From a virus: 62,199 nucleotides of DNA. The stretch lies in the IMG/VR virus record IMGVR_UViG_3300047494_000127, positions 1 through 62,199 of that record. One strand, 5' to 3'. The notes below the pieces were generated by a model. It ran no database searches, was not told where the DNA came from, and saw only the letters and a program-made list of their open reading frames with translations. The position numbers were made by a program, and so were the translations under genes. Positions within the stretch are counted from its first letter, which is position 1, and each line of letters begins with the position of its first letter. Of the stretch, positions 1 to 8,038 are shown one piece after another.

Positions 1-127
1 TCGGTGATTGAGATGGAGCGAAGGCAACGCTTGGCCGGAAAGAGACTGAACAATCCAGATGATGAAGAGCACCCCCACGATGGCATAGACGAGCTGGCGG
101 ACCTTCGGCGGCACGGGCAGGAAAAAC
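1..127. repeat. 127-bp terminal direct repeat, left copy
   Basis: Identical to the last 127 bases of the window. A perfect repeat of exactly 127 bases fits the overlap left when a de Bruijn assembler with k=127 closes a circle. It also cuts a coding region, which continues correctly across the junction. I read it as proof of circularity, not as a phage terminal repeat. Confidence 0.9.
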
Positions 128-207
128 CCGATGATCCAAAAGACCAATTCCAGGACGAGACAGGCGACGAGGGCGTAGAGCAGGATGGTCAGCAAGGTAG
201 TAATCAT
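1..207 (-). CDS. Small two-helix membrane protein, holin candidate
   Basis: A 69-residue protein starting at 207; its TGA stop lies at 62070-62072 across the circular junction, overlapping the next start codon (ATGA). It has two hydrophobic helices (about residues 4-30 and 38-54) separated by a short proline-rich turn with K-V-R-Q. This pattern matches the small phage membrane proteins labelled Thivi_2564 family in databases (recalled, not searched). It sits directly before a probable cell-wall enzyme, so a holin-like role in lysis is a fair inference. No signal peptide cleavage site is evident. Confidence 0.75.
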   Translation of the reverse strand, partial: MITTLLTILLYALVACLVLELVFWIIGFFLPVPPKVRQLVYAIVGVLFIIWIVQSLSGQALPSLHLNHR

Positions 208-221
208 AGGATGCGGTTGGG

Positions 222-401
222 TTACTTCGGCATGTGCGGGAGCTTGTATGCCGGGTTGGGAACGATGGTCAGGGCCACTTGCCCGCCGATGCCGTCCTTG
301 CTCGTGTCCACGCCTGCGGTAATCCCGGAGACGTAGAACGGGGAGTTGGCACTGCACCCGGCCAGGGCAAGGGCGAAGACGGCCAGGGCAAGGCGGTTCA
401 T
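222..401 (-). CDS. Small lipoprotein
   Basis: A 59-residue protein with a short hydrophobic leader and a lipobox (L-A-G-C at about residues 13-16), so it is probably lipid-anchored after export. The mature part is about 43 residues, rich in small polar residues, ending in a proline-containing tail. Start at 401 overlaps the stop of the gene before it (ATGA). Its place between membrane proteins and a probable lysin suggests an outer-membrane lysis accessory such as an o-spanin, but no inner-membrane partner with a clear coiled coil is seen. Confidence 0.7.
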   Translation of the reverse strand: MNRLALAVFALALAGCSANSPFYVSGITAGVDTSKDGIGGQVALTIVPNPAYKLPHMPK

Positions 402-835
402 TTCGGGATCAGGGGTTGGATGACATCCCCATTGGCCGCGATCAGCACCCGCCGGTAAGCCGGGAGGATTCGATGGGTGCGGACGAATTCCCGCAGATGC
501 CCCGTGCGCGCGGCCTGTGAGGCTCCAGGAGTGCCGAGGATGGCAATGGCCGTGTTGGTCGCGGCAATCGCGGAGCCGCTGCTGGTGCCCGCCGGAAGCG
601 CCGCAAGGGCCGGGTGCGTGGACGCCGAGACGGGCGCACCTTGGGAAAGCGCCGTGACGATGCCCCAGCCAGCATTGATCGCTGCCGCATCGGTCGGGTA
701 TTTTTCAGCCAGGGCGGCAACCAAAGGTTGCGCCGCCGTCTCCGCAGCGTTGATTTGCGCCGGGGTGATGCTTTGGGTGGTGCCCGCGCATCCGGTCAGG
801 ATGGTGAGAGCAAGAGAGGGCAGGAACGTTTTCAT
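398..835 (-). CDS. Predicted lipoprotein of the lysis region
   Basis: A 145-residue protein with the start at 835 chosen because it gives a classic lipoprotein leader: K at position 2, a hydrophobic stretch and the lipobox L-T-G-C-A near residue 16. A longer reading frame upstream is unlikely because it would run through the previous gene. The mature part is alanine-rich and predicted helical, with a basic stretch near the end. Function unknown. It overlaps both neighbours by four bases, so it is translated in a coupled way. Confidence 0.7.
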   Translation of the reverse strand: MKTFLPSLALTILTGCAGTTQSITPAQINAAETAAQPLVAALAEKYPTDAAAINAGWGIVTALSQGAPVSASTHPALAALPAGTSSGSAIAATNTAIAILGTPGASQAARTGHLREFVRTHRILPAYRRVLIAANGDVIQPLIPK

Positions 836-1131
836 GGTTTTGGCGGTTGGATGGGTTGCAGTGGGAGAGAGGGAGCGGCGGTTGGCGGGGCCACGGGCGG
901 CGGGGCCTGCGGTGCGCGGCCCGCGACGTGCCAGGAAACCAGCGTGATCGCGCCGCCCCAAATCCAGTAACAGATTTGCCCGATCTGCTTTTTGAGATCA
1001 TCGGGCAGAAAGCCAATGGTTTGCGGCCAGGTCATAATCACGGCACTTACCGGGAGCCCAATGGCGAAGGTGCGCTGGGTGGGGTTCATGGCCTGCCAAC
1101 GGCCTACGATGTAAGTGAGGATGTTTTTCAT
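832..1131 (-). CDS. Membrane protein with proline-rich tail
   Basis: A 99-residue protein. Residues about 20-36 and 50-68 are hydrophobic and could form two membrane helices, joined by a charged loop (D-D-L-K-K). The last 25 residues are proline and alanine only, with almost no charge. Position in the lysis block and small size make it a second holin-type candidate. No family recognised. Confidence 0.65.
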   Translation of the reverse strand: MKNILTYIVGRWQAMNPTQRTFAIGLPVSAVIMTWPQTIGFLPDDLKKQIGQICYWIWGGAITLVSWHVAGRAPQAPPPVAPPTAAPSLPLQPIQPPKP

Positions 1132-1134
1132 AGG

Positions 1135-1425
1135 TTAGTAAGAGAGCTTGCGGTGAATCTCGTCTGCGTCCGGCACCGATAAGCCTTTGTTGTCGTGTTC
1201 CATCCTCGACGAGTAGGCGCGCATCTCGTCGCGCGTCCAAATGATGTCGAGCTTGTTTTGAACCTGAACCAGCGTCGTGACCAGGTAGACGGTAATGGTG
1301 AAGCAGGAGGTGGCCCCCAGGACGACCAGCCATGCCGGGAAGGCGAGGTTTTTGCCCGTGACCACGAATGGCTGCGCTTTGTCGTAGCCTTGGAAGGAGG
1401 GCAGCTCATGGTTATGGTTGGGCAT
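1135..1425 (-). CDS. Single-pass membrane protein
   Basis: A 96-residue protein with one hydrophobic segment (about residues 28-52) and a polar C-terminal half rich in charged residues that may be helical. Such bitopic proteins near lysis genes are often i-spanins or antiholins; the sequence alone does not decide. Its start lies inside the last 14 bases of the receiver-domain gene, so the two are co-translated. Confidence 0.6.
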   Translation of the reverse strand: MPNHNHELPSFQGYDKAQPFVVTGKNLAFPAWLVVLGATSCFTITVYLVTTLVQVQNKLDIIWTRDEMRAYSSRMEHDNKGLSVPDADEIHRKLSY

Positions 1426-1831
1426 AATCGGATCGCAGGAAAATGTGATAGATGCGCTCGCACCATTGTTCGGGGTCGCGGTGCGCCTGCTTCTTCAGGA
1501 TGAAATCTTGCGCCCCGCATTCTCCCACGCACTTGGCCCGCAGCTCGGGCTCGCGCGCGTCGTTGCCGGTGATGACAAAGACGGGTGGCCAATGGGGAGC
1601 CACCTCGCGCAGTGAATCTACCGTCTCATCGGTCGAGGACCCCGGCGGCAAGCCGAGATCGAGCAAAATCAGGTCCGGGCGGAGAATCTTCACCTCGCGC
1701 ACCGCATCCTCCCAGGAATTCACCGTGGCAATCGAAACCGCCCCGTGAAACTTAGCCGCGCACATCCCATGGAGAATCATCAACGTATTCGCCTCCTCCT
1801 TGATGTCCTCGACTAGAAGAATCTTGCGCAC
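1412..1831 (-). CDS. Stand-alone response-regulator receiver domain
   Basis: A 139-residue CheY-like protein with all receiver hallmarks: acidic pair E8/D9, phospho-acceptor D58 in the segment D-L-I-L-L-D-L-G-L-P-P-G, T88 in V-I-T-G-N-D, and K113 in F-I-L-K-K. There is no output domain, so it would act by binding a partner. GTG at 1829-1831 is the likely start because the domain begins there; the frame is open further upstream but overlaps the preceding gene. It lies between fibre-like and membrane proteins in the late strand. A role in interfering with a host phosphorelay is inference. Confidence 0.85.
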   Translation of the reverse strand: MRKILLVEDIKEEANTLMILHGMCAAKFHGAVSIATVNSWEDAVREVKILRPDLILLDLGLPPGSSTDETVDSLREVAPHWPPVFVITGNDAREPELRAKCVGECGAQDFILKKQAHRDPEQWCERIYHIFLRSDYAQP

Positions 1832-1848
1832 GGGGGAAGGGGACCCGC

Positions 1849-2205
1849 TTATGCGCTCGGCGCGGGTGGGGTGACGGTGATACTTCCGTCCGCGTTGACG
1901 GTGTAGGGCGGGATTTGCGCCAGCACGCTCGCCGTGCAACCGGGCGTTTGCTGCTCCAGATACGCCGCGGTTTGTGAGGAACACAGGAGCGCCCTTTTGA
2001 GATCGTCCGGGCTCTCGTTGAACCACGCCGTGAGGAGGGCCTGCGGGTTCTCGTGTTTCCAGACCCGGAAAAGGTTGCCCCGCCAACGGTTGAAAACCTC
2101 CTGCAACGTCTTGGCCGTGGAGGTGCGGATGTCGTTGACCACGGCGAGTTCCGCACTCGGGCGCATGGTAACATTGGGATCGGTGATAGTGACGAATTGA
2201 GACAT
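1849..2205 (-). CDS. Unknown protein next to fibre genes
   Basis: A 118-residue protein. Start at 2205 (M-S-Q-F) is preferred to an in-frame ATG at 2250 that would overlap the neighbour. It has a helical middle rich in W, N and L and a C-terminal acidic and proline tail. No family recognised. It lies five bases after the fibre-like gene, suggesting a virion accessory or chaperone role. Confidence 0.6.
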   Translation of the reverse strand: MSQFVTITDPNVTMRPSAELAVVNDIRTSTAKTLQEVFNRWRGNLFRVWKHENPQALLTAWFNESPDDLKRALLCSSQTAAYLEQQTPGCTASVLAQIPPYTVNADGSITVTPPAPSA

Positions 2206-2210
2206 AAAGA

Positions 2211-2900
2211 TTAGCCGTTGGAAATCATTACGGTGCCCCCGTTGCTCCATAGCTCTCCTGTAACTCCAGGGTCCGATGTGGGAAGGTTCGCGGCAGTGAT
2301 GTTGCCGGTCACGGTCAGGTTGGTGTTCGCGGTCAACGAATTAGCGCCTACGTTGCCGTTCCCGTCCGAATAGATATTCCCACTGTCAAAACTGATAATA
2401 CCGCCACCGTTAGTAATGCTCGCCGTGTTGCTGGAAGTTTTGAAGGCTGTGGCTGCTGTGATTGTCGTGCCGAGAATGGTGCTGGCTTGGGTGCCCCCGA
2501 TCGGGCCAGGACTGGATGGCGCAAAATAACCGTGCAAGACCCACGTGTCCGTGCCCGTCTTGATGACCTCAAACATGGCATATTGAGCCTGAAGGCTCGT
2601 CCCGATGCCTGTTTGGAGTGTGCCACCAGAGGCAATGGCGAGGTTGACTACATTGGTCCCGATGCGCTGGACAATTACGGCGGTCCCGATAGGGAAAGCC
2701 ACCGTCGCATTCAAGGGAATGGTGACGGTGCTGTTGGAACTGCTGGACATCGTCACTACGCCACCGGCATCGGTCAGCGCCAGCGTATAAGCTGTGCCGG
2801 TCTGAGCATTGACGCTCCCAAACAAAGCCGACTGCATCGCGGCTTTGGTCGTTGCCTGCATCAAGGTATCGACCACCGTGTTGACCGTAAGGTTAGACAT
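2211..2900 (-). CDS. Fibre-like structural protein
   Basis: A 229-residue protein rich in T, S, G and N with alternating hydrophobic residues, the composition of beta-structured tail fibres or spikes. It ends with L-P-T-S-D-P-G-V-T-G-E-L-W and V-M-I-S, a short C-terminal pattern I recall from many phage tail-fibre and decoration proteins. N-terminal 40 residues are helical and could be the attachment part. No enzymatic motif is visible. Confidence 0.65.
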   Translation of the reverse strand: MSNLTVNTVVDTLMQATTKAAMQSALFGSVNAQTGTAYTLALTDAGGVVTMSSSSNSTVTIPLNATVAFPIGTAVIVQRIGTNVVNLAIASGGTLQTGIGTSLQAQYAMFEVIKTGTDTWVLHGYFAPSSPGPIGGTQASTILGTTITAATAFKTSSNTASITNGGGIISFDSGNIYSDGNGNVGANSLTANTNLTVTGNITAANLPTSDPGVTGELWSNGGTVMISNG

Positions 2901-2902
2901 GT

Positions 2903-3052
2903 TTAGCGGTAGTAGGTGCTCGTTCCGTCGGGCCGGTAGTAGATGCTCGTCCCGTCAGGGCGATTGTAGATGTAGTTGCTCGTAGCTGCGGCTTTGGGCT
3001 TGGACGCGCCCACTCTGATCCTGCGGATTTGCGGGAGAGGGGAAGCATTCAT
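2903..3052 (-). CDS. 49-residue basic protein with a tandem repeat
   Basis: A short open frame filling the gap between two structural genes. The first half is basic (R-R-I-R-V, K-P-K); the second half holds the unit Y-x-R-P-D-G-T-S twice, ending Y-Y-R. Similar Y-R-P-D-G repeats occur in small phage structural proteins (recalled). Start ATG at 3052. Confidence 0.55.
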   Translation of the reverse strand: MNASPLPQIRRIRVGASKPKAAATSNYIYNRPDGTSIYYRPDGTSTYYR

Positions 3053-3058
3053 GGGCGT

Positions 3059-3364
3059 TTAGTCCCACTCCTCCCAGACCGTGAGATTGACATGATTTCC
3101 GTTGTCGATCACGTAAACGGCGGCTGTCGCGGAAATGGAGATGCTCGCCCCCGCGGGCAGCGTGTAACCTGTCGTGCCTGTGACGGTGGAAGCCCCAATC
3201 TGCGCTGCGTTCGTCCCGTCCAGGTTGGTAATGATCGCAGCCCGCCGAGTCTGCCGGTAGGCGAGAATCGTTGCTGCCGTGCCGGTCGTCGCTTGAACGA
3301 ACGATTGGAACGAGTTCGCCCCCGCGTTCGTCGCGCTCCGGTTGGGTGTGGCGGGAGTAATCAC
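3059..3364 (-). CDS. Small structural protein
   Basis: A 101-residue protein, beta-rich with the central segment R-R-A-A-I-I-T-N-L-D-G-T-N-A and a C-terminus that ends in W-E-E-W-D. The pattern resembles small virion surface or tail proteins in which a conserved R-x-x-x-I-I-x-N-L-G-x-N-P core recurs. Tight packing with the genes on both sides supports expression as part of the late operon. Confidence 0.55.
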   Translation of the reverse strand: MITPATPNRSATNAGANSFQSFVQATTGTAATILAYRQTRRAAIITNLDGTNAAQIGASTVTGTTGYTLPAGASISISATAAVYVIDNGNHVNLTVWEEWD

Positions 3365-3369
3365 GGCGC

Positions 3370-3837
3370 TTAGGAGAGCGTCACGTTGTCAATCGAGAGC
3401 ACATACCAAAGGCCCTGATAGGCCATCAGGGTAATGCTCGCGCCCGCATGGGCGGCAAAGGTCGCCGTGGTGTAAGGCACGCCGCTGCCGCCGTTGTTCA
3501 GGAGGCTCATGGCCGTGATCGTATGGGCGTAGGCCGTGCTGCTGACAAATTCCAGTTTCACCCCATCCATGGTGCCGGAGTTGGGCGCAGCCAGGGTCAA
3601 GGCGGCAATGGCGCTCGATTTGGTGATGGCATACTTCCCGCCGACTACCGGAACCGCCCCGCTCGCGCTCAAGGCGTTCACGCTCGTCGCCATCTGCCCG
3701 GTATTCGGGTCAATGGTCGCTCCGACGGTTCCCTTGGCATTGACCAGCCCGAAGGCTAGCACGGCAACGTCCGGCTCGGACGTGAACCTCCCGATGGAGG
3801 TGCGGAGCTTTTTGGCGATGGAGGCGAGGTTTAACAT
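3370..3837 (-). CDS. Virion protein, probable decoration or fibre
   Basis: A 155-residue protein, Ala/Gly/Thr-rich after residue 25, with hydrophobic alternation typical of beta sandwiches. It is the first gene behind leader copy A, which lies about 65 bases upstream of the ATG at 3837. That distance is larger than for the other four genes with this leader. No family recognised. Confidence 0.55.
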   Translation of the reverse strand: MLNLASIAKKLRTSIGRFTSEPDVAVLAFGLVNAKGTVGATIDPNTGQMATSVNALSASGAVPVVGGKYAITKSSAIAALTLAAPNSGTMDGVKLEFVSSTAYAHTITAMSLLNNGGSGVPYTTATFAAHAGASITLMAYQGLWYVLSIDNVTLS

Positions 3838-3902
3838 ACAATTTAGATGCGGTCCTGACGGTGAGTGTGTGGTCCGGGATTGAAGAGGGCCGGACGATTG
3901 CG

Positions 3903-3935
3903 CGGCGTTTGGGAGTCATGCCCCAATGGCAAGAC
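3903..3935 (-). promoter_or_regulatory. Leader element copy A
   Basis: Minus-strand copy of the repeated leader: CTTGCCATT followed after eight bases by GACTCCCAAACGC. Preceded by an A/T-rich stretch just after the stop codon of the upstream gene. See the finding on the five copies. Confidence 0.75.
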
Positions 3936-3948
3936 TTTTATTTCGCCC

Positions 3949-4260
3949 TCACTTGGCCAAGATCGTCAGGGCGAGGAGATAGGAGCCGAGCCCGTTGGCC
4001 AGTTCACGTAAGTCCTCTGCCCTCCACACTCCGCAGGCCCGCATGTCGCGCCACGCAATCACAGCGGCCTCGCACTCCACAGCAAGCGTGGCCACGCGTC
4101 CGAGGACAGGGATACCCAACCAGGTTTCACGGACCCGCCAAATTATCGTGCGCCGGGTGTGCTGATCCAGGTGCGCGTATTCGTGAAAGGTCTGGTAGGG
4201 CGTAACTCCCGCAATCAGCGCGCCGCTGAAAGGGTCATACGCGGCTATTGGCTTGCTCAT
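3949..4260 (-). CDS. Mini HExxH metalloprotease-like protein
   Basis: A 103-residue protein with H-E-Y-A-H-L-D-Q-H near residue 35, the zinc-binding HExxH signature, followed about 35 residues later by E-C-E-A-A, the type of downstream glutamate used by gluzincins. Start at 4260 (M-S-K-P) overlaps the preceding gene by 26 bases. It is much shorter than known peptidases, so it may be a minimal maturation protease, a peptidoglycan-associated protein or an inactive remnant. It lies next to the portal gene, where capsid maturation proteases often sit. Confidence 0.6.
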   Translation of the reverse strand: MSKPIAAYDPFSGALIAGVTPYQTFHEYAHLDQHTRRTIIWRVRETWLGIPVLGRVATLAVECEAAVIAWRDMRACGVWRAEDLRELANGLGSYLLALTILAK

Positions 4261-4591
4261 CGAGAGCGCGCAGTGCCTCGCGATCGGTCGCGAGTTGCTT
4301 GGCTGGCCAATCGACCATGGCGCGGAGTCCGAATAGCCGTTGGGCGTAAGCGTCCCGTGTGCCCACGTCCCGCCCGTCGATGTCGCGCGCCTTCTCCTCG
4401 ATAATGCCAATGCCGAGATTCACGAAAGCCAGATAGCGGGCAAAGTCCTCGCTCGTCGTTAGCCGTTCCAGCCAGCGAATGCGATCGACCAACAGAATGC
4501 GGGTTTGCTCCGCGCTGACCTTTTCCACCGCGGGCGCTCCGGTGGGATTGAAAGCGGAAGGGATGATTTCGGGCTTGGCTTCAGAAGGCAT
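4235..4591 (-). CDS. Unknown protein after the portal
   Basis: A 118-residue mostly helical, charged protein (many R, E, D and L). It begins four bases after the portal stop and overlaps the mini-protease gene. The composition and position suggest a head-completion or portal-associated factor; no motif supports a specific role. Confidence 0.6.
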   Translation of the reverse strand: MPSEAKPEIIPSAFNPTGAPAVEKVSAEQTRILLVDRIRWLERLTTSEDFARYLAFVNLGIGIIEEKARDIDGRDVGTRDAYAQRLFGLRAMVDWPAKQLATDREALRALDEQANSRV

Positions 4592-4594
4592 AGA

Positions 4595-6883
4595 TTAGGA
4601 GGCCGGCGGCAAGGCGCGGATCGGTTGCCCGTGTGGAAGGCCAGGGAGTTGCGGGGCTGGCTTGCCCGCGGCGGTCGCCGCGTCTCCGGCGGCTGCCGCG
4701 GCTTCTGCCTCTTCCGGGCTCGATGGTTGAATTCCAAACTGCTGCACTGCCTGTGGCCGCTCCTGCGGGGTGAAGTCCTCCAGCTTGGCCGCAATCGAAT
4801 GAGCGACGGGGGCGGGCTGCTTCTGCTGTTGTGCTTGAGCCCACTGCTGCACCTCGGCATCCGTGATCTCCCGGCAATAGGAATCCGCGTCATCCACTTC
4901 CAAGCCTTTGAGTTGGTTGATGACCAACGGGCGGATCAGCTTCGCCCGGCGGGGATTGGAATCGGCCAACTCGTTGTATTTGTCCGCGATCTGGAGGGCC
5001 TGCGCGCTGGTATTGAGAAGCTGCGTGCTCTTGGAGCGAGTGAGCAGGAGCCGCACATCTCGGGAAAGGTTCCGCGCTTCGTGCCGGTTTATCGTGGCCA
5101 CGAGCTTGGTTTCCGGGTCCACGGCCAGCACCTTCGTATCCATGTGTTCCAGGATCACATCGACCACCTGCGAGAGGATGGCGTTGACTGCCGTGATTTG
5201 CTCCTGCTCCGTGGCCTTGGTGATAACGTCGCTCGCCTGCTGGACGAGCTGGTTGCCCGTGGCCGTCTTGCTTTGGTTGAAATCGCTCTCGCTGGCCGTG
5301 GCCGTGGAGATCGCGCCCACCAGGGAGTCCGCCGATTGCCGCATTGTCTCCATCATCTTCTGGTCCGCCTCGAAGTTACTCGCCATGTTTTCCCGCCAGA
5401 TGGGTTTGCGCCGGCCCTCGGTATCCCAGTCAGAGCGCACCCAGTAAGTGCGGCCATCGCCGATCACGGGGGCGATGCCATTGGCCCAGCCCTCGACGGC
5501 ATCCCGGTAGGCAAACTGAATGGTCGAATCCTGTGAATTCTTGTAGAAGGACCGGCTAAGTTCCACGTCCTCATAAAAGAGGTGCGCGTCCAGCATCCCG
5601 TAGATGCCCCGCCCATACCACCGTCCCGGAACCTGCTCGATGCCGGGAATCGACTCAAACGGGCGCTTCTCCATGTGGTTGGCCAGATAGTTCCGGTAAA
5701 TCCACTTCTGGTTGGTCCAATCCATCACCCCCAGCACTTCCTTGTCCTCGCCGGTCTTGTCCGGGTCGCACCGCCGGTAAACCTCGGCCACGATGATCTG
5801 CTGGAAAATCTGCGTCGTCGGGAGATCGTTTTCTCCCTGCTCATACTTCGGCTTGTTCTGCCCCGGCTGGTTCCACCAGGCGAAATACTGCTGGGAGCAG
5901 TCAATGCCCCCATAGATTTTCTGGAGGCGGTTCGGCGTCTCCATGTAGAGATGCACGACCGTATCCGCGTCGTGGATGCTCTCGACCTTCAGGGGGCAGA
6001 GGAAGGAACGATAGTCGAGGGCCTTACAATAAACCCCTTGCTGGTGAACCATCACTTGGGGCAGGGCCGAAAAATACTGGTAGCGCCCGGTGCGCTCCGG
6101 CTGATTGCCGTAGGCGGGGATTGTGACCAGTCCCGGCGTGGGGTTTTGCGCCATTTGAAAGGTCGGGTCCTCCTCCAAAAGCATCATCCCCTGCACATCC
6201 GGGCTTGGGATGAGCTGGTCATTCTCGAAAACGTAAAGCCCTTTGTCCGGCGTCTTGATCGGTTCCCCGGTTGCCGCGTCCACGAGCACCGTGGCCTCGC
6301 CGATGAAAGGCGTGGTGTCGGAAATGTATCCGGTCTTGACCACGCATTCATTGCGGTAAATCGCGATCTTCTGTGCCTGCCGGATCGCCGCTTGGACATT
6401 GGAGACGGAAATCTTCCGCTGAATCTCCGCCTCCACTTGCTTGGCAAACTCCTCCTTATCCTGCTTCTGCGCGAGGGCCGCGAGGAAAGGGCTCGTGCCC
6501 AAGAGATCATCCTGCACCCGCGCGGCATTGTAGCGAACGTGCCGCATCCCGCTACCGAGGGTCAGGTTGCTCTTCGTGAAGATGCCCCCGAAGGCTAGCC
6601 GCCAGCTCAAATCTCCCTGATAGTAGCTCTCGTGGCATTTGCGCAGCCACATCCAGGAGTTGGGCTCGACATCGTTGGTCACGCTCAACCCCATCTCGCG
6701 CTGGAGTTCATAAATGCGGTCGATGCACTCCCGCAGGAAATCGGCATCCTGCTCCGGAGTCAGTCGAAGGGGGCTGGCAAACTGCGCCGGGACCACGGCA
6801 GGGGGCTGCTCCATGGGCGCGCTCTCCGGGATGGGATCGGACTCGAAGTCGGACGGGAGACGGGGCGGCAGTAATCCGGGCAT
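4595..6883 (-). CDS. Portal protein
   Basis: A 762-residue protein. Size and pattern match podovirus-type portals: helical N-terminus, a central region with the stretch Y-G-R-G-I-Y-G-M-L-D-A-H, a long helix of the stem with M-M-E-T-M-R-Q-S, and a glutamine-rich C-terminal tail. It would form the dodecameric DNA gate joining head and tail and dock the terminase. The start at 6883 is chosen because the in-frame ATG at 6919 would translate leader copy B, which is repeated elsewhere in non-coding position. Seven bases separate the leader from the ATG, and there is no Shine-Dalgarno sequence. Confidence 0.88.
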   Translation of the reverse strand: MPGLLPPRLPSDFESDPIPESAPMEQPPAVVPAQFASPLRLTPEQDADFLRECIDRIYELQREMGLSVTNDVEPNSWMWLRKCHESYYQGDLSWRLAFGGIFTKSNLTLGSGMRHVRYNAARVQDDLLGTSPFLAALAQKQDKEEFAKQVEAEIQRKISVSNVQAAIRQAQKIAIYRNECVVKTGYISDTTPFIGEATVLVDAATGEPIKTPDKGLYVFENDQLIPSPDVQGMMLLEEDPTFQMAQNPTPGLVTIPAYGNQPERTGRYQYFSALPQVMVHQQGVYCKALDYRSFLCPLKVESIHDADTVVHLYMETPNRLQKIYGGIDCSQQYFAWWNQPGQNKPKYEQGENDLPTTQIFQQIIVAEVYRRCDPDKTGEDKEVLGVMDWTNQKWIYRNYLANHMEKRPFESIPGIEQVPGRWYGRGIYGMLDAHLFYEDVELSRSFYKNSQDSTIQFAYRDAVEGWANGIAPVIGDGRTYWVRSDWDTEGRRKPIWRENMASNFEADQKMMETMRQSADSLVGAISTATASESDFNQSKTATGNQLVQQASDVITKATEQEQITAVNAILSQVVDVILEHMDTKVLAVDPETKLVATINRHEARNLSRDVRLLLTRSKSTQLLNTSAQALQIADKYNELADSNPRRAKLIRPLVINQLKGLEVDDADSYCREITDAEVQQWAQAQQQKQPAPVAHSIAAKLEDFTPQERPQAVQQFGIQPSSPEEAEAAAAAGDAATAAGKPAPQLPGLPHGQPIRALPPAS

Positions 6884-6886
6884 TTG

Positions 6887-6920
6887 GCGCGGCGTTTGGG
6901 AGTCGCACGCCAAAGGCAAG
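6887..6920 (-). promoter_or_regulatory. Leader element copy B (portal)
   Basis: Minus-strand element CTTGCCTTT, then GCGTGCGACTCCCAAACGC, ending a few bases before the portal ATG. One base of the otherwise conserved CCATT differs. The preceding bases are A-rich. Confidence 0.75.
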
Positions 6921-7034
6921 TTTTTTCCCGTGTCCGCGAAAACCGCTCACCGGCAAGAACCGCTTGCCAGCGGGGGGTCCCGATGGCAGACAAAGTAACC
7001 CATGAATACCGTCCGCACTGCCGCCCTTCACGAA

Positions 7035-7047
7035 GGTTCAAGTAACC
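7035..7047. promoter_or_regulatory. GGTTCAAGTAACC element, copy 1
   Basis: Imperfect palindrome with GGTT/AACC arms, 11 bases before the ATG of the interrupted gene. The same 13-mer occurs at 54499 and 54598. It may be an operator or part of a ribosome-loading site; function unknown. Confidence 0.4.
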
Positions 7048-7069
7048 TCCCTGCCTCATGCTGAAATTC

Positions 7070-8038
7070 GGTAGTGGGCTACTTTGAAAATGAGACTTAA
7101 CCTAATCGGACTTTCGGGCGGAAAGGACTCCACCCTCCTCGTCGGATGGGCAATCCACGAAAGCGGCTATCCCGTGGAGAGTCTGCGGTTTTGCTTCTGC
7201 GACACAGAGAACGAATACGATGAAGTGTATCGCCAGATAGAAGCTCTGGATGCCTACGTGCGTAGGGCCGGATGCTCGCCAGTGGTTTACCTGCGCGCGA
7301 GCGGAAAATGGGTAGACGAGTTTTGGATGTTCCCGCTTTTCTTGGCCTTGGCGGTTTGGAAAGGGCGGTTCCCTTCGGCCAAAGCGCGGTTTTGCACTCA
7401 GTTCCTAAAAATCAAACCGACTGAGAAATTTATATCAGAGTTGGTTGCCGCCGGTCACGAGATCGTGAGCCATAGCGGCGTTCGGGCATCTGAATCTTTT
7501 GAGCGTTCCACAATGGAGGAATGGGGCAAGGATATGTTTGGCTGCCAAACTCGCCGCCCATTGCTGGCGCTGACTCTTTCCGACGTGTGGGAAGGTCACA
7601 AAAAATACGGACTGCCAATCAACCCCCTTTATCTGGCCGGGTGGAAGCGAGTTGGATGCCGTCTCTGCATCATGTCGAACAAGGCCGATGTTCGCCGCAC
7701 CGTGAAACAGCGCAACTGGGTCATTGCGATCTATCGCACTTGGGAGCTTATCGTGGCAGCTTATCGTCGCAAGCGCGGTGGAATCACTGATTATTCATCG
7801 TGGTTTCACCGGAAAACTGTTCCGCCCTCCCAGCGGTCGAAGATGGTCGAAACAAAAAAGGGGCCGATGCTGGTAGCGACCATTGACGACGTGGCGCGGT
7901 GGTCGGGAACGACCAGGGGCGGCGTCCAAGAGCCGTTTTCATTCATGTTCGACGAGGAAAGCTTCAACACCGACGACGCGCACGCGCCGTGCCAATCAGG
8001 CTTTTGCGAATGAACAAAAGCCAAAGTAGCCCACTACC
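7070..8038 (+). mobile_element. 969-bp inverted-repeat gene cassette
   Basis: Left end GGTAGTGGGCTACTTTG (7070-7086) and its perfect reverse complement at the right end (8022-8038). Flanking 8-bp direct repeats TGAAATTC at 7062-7069 and 8039-8046 are a target duplication. The single gene fills the cassette, with 3 bases before its ATG and 8 after its stop. There is no transposase, so the element must have been moved in trans or by an unknown route. It resembles mobile insertion cassettes described for IS-derived elements. Confidence 0.85.
7090..8013 (+). CDS. PAPS-reductase-like ATP pyrophosphatase
   Basis: A 307-residue protein of the phosphoadenosine-phosphosulfate reductase / N-type ATP-PPase family. 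It has the PP-loop S-G-G-K-D-S near residue 9, an acidic C-D-T-E-N-E-Y segment, C-T-Q-F-L-K, G-V-R-A-S-E-S, and a cysteine cluster G-C-R-L-C near residue 195 that could bind metal or iron-sulfur. Phage members of the family are common but their substrate is mostly unknown; sulfur transfer or DNA modification are possibilities. The ATG at 7090 is used because an upstream TTG lies in the inverted repeat. By eye it is less GC-rich than its neighbours, in line with recent import. Confidence 0.85.
   Translation: MRLNLIGLSGGKDSTLLVGWAIHESGYPVESLRFCFCDTENEYDEVYRQIEALDAYVRRAGCSPVVYLRASGKWVDEFWMFPLFLALAVWKGRFPSAKARFCTQFLKIKPTEKFISELVAAGHEIVSHSGVRASESFERSTMEEWGKDMFGCQTRRPLLALTLSDVWEGHKKYGLPINPLYLAGWKRVGCRLCIMSNKADVRRTVKQRNWVIAIYRTWELIVAAYRRKRGGITDYSSWFHRKTVPPSQRSKMVETKKGPMLVATIDDVARWSGTTRGGVQEPFSFMFDEESFNTDDAHAPCQSGFCE

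Noticed and set aside
4505-6598. Long plus-strand frames opposite the portal gene
   Set aside because: Shadows of the portal frame; no domain or start signal.
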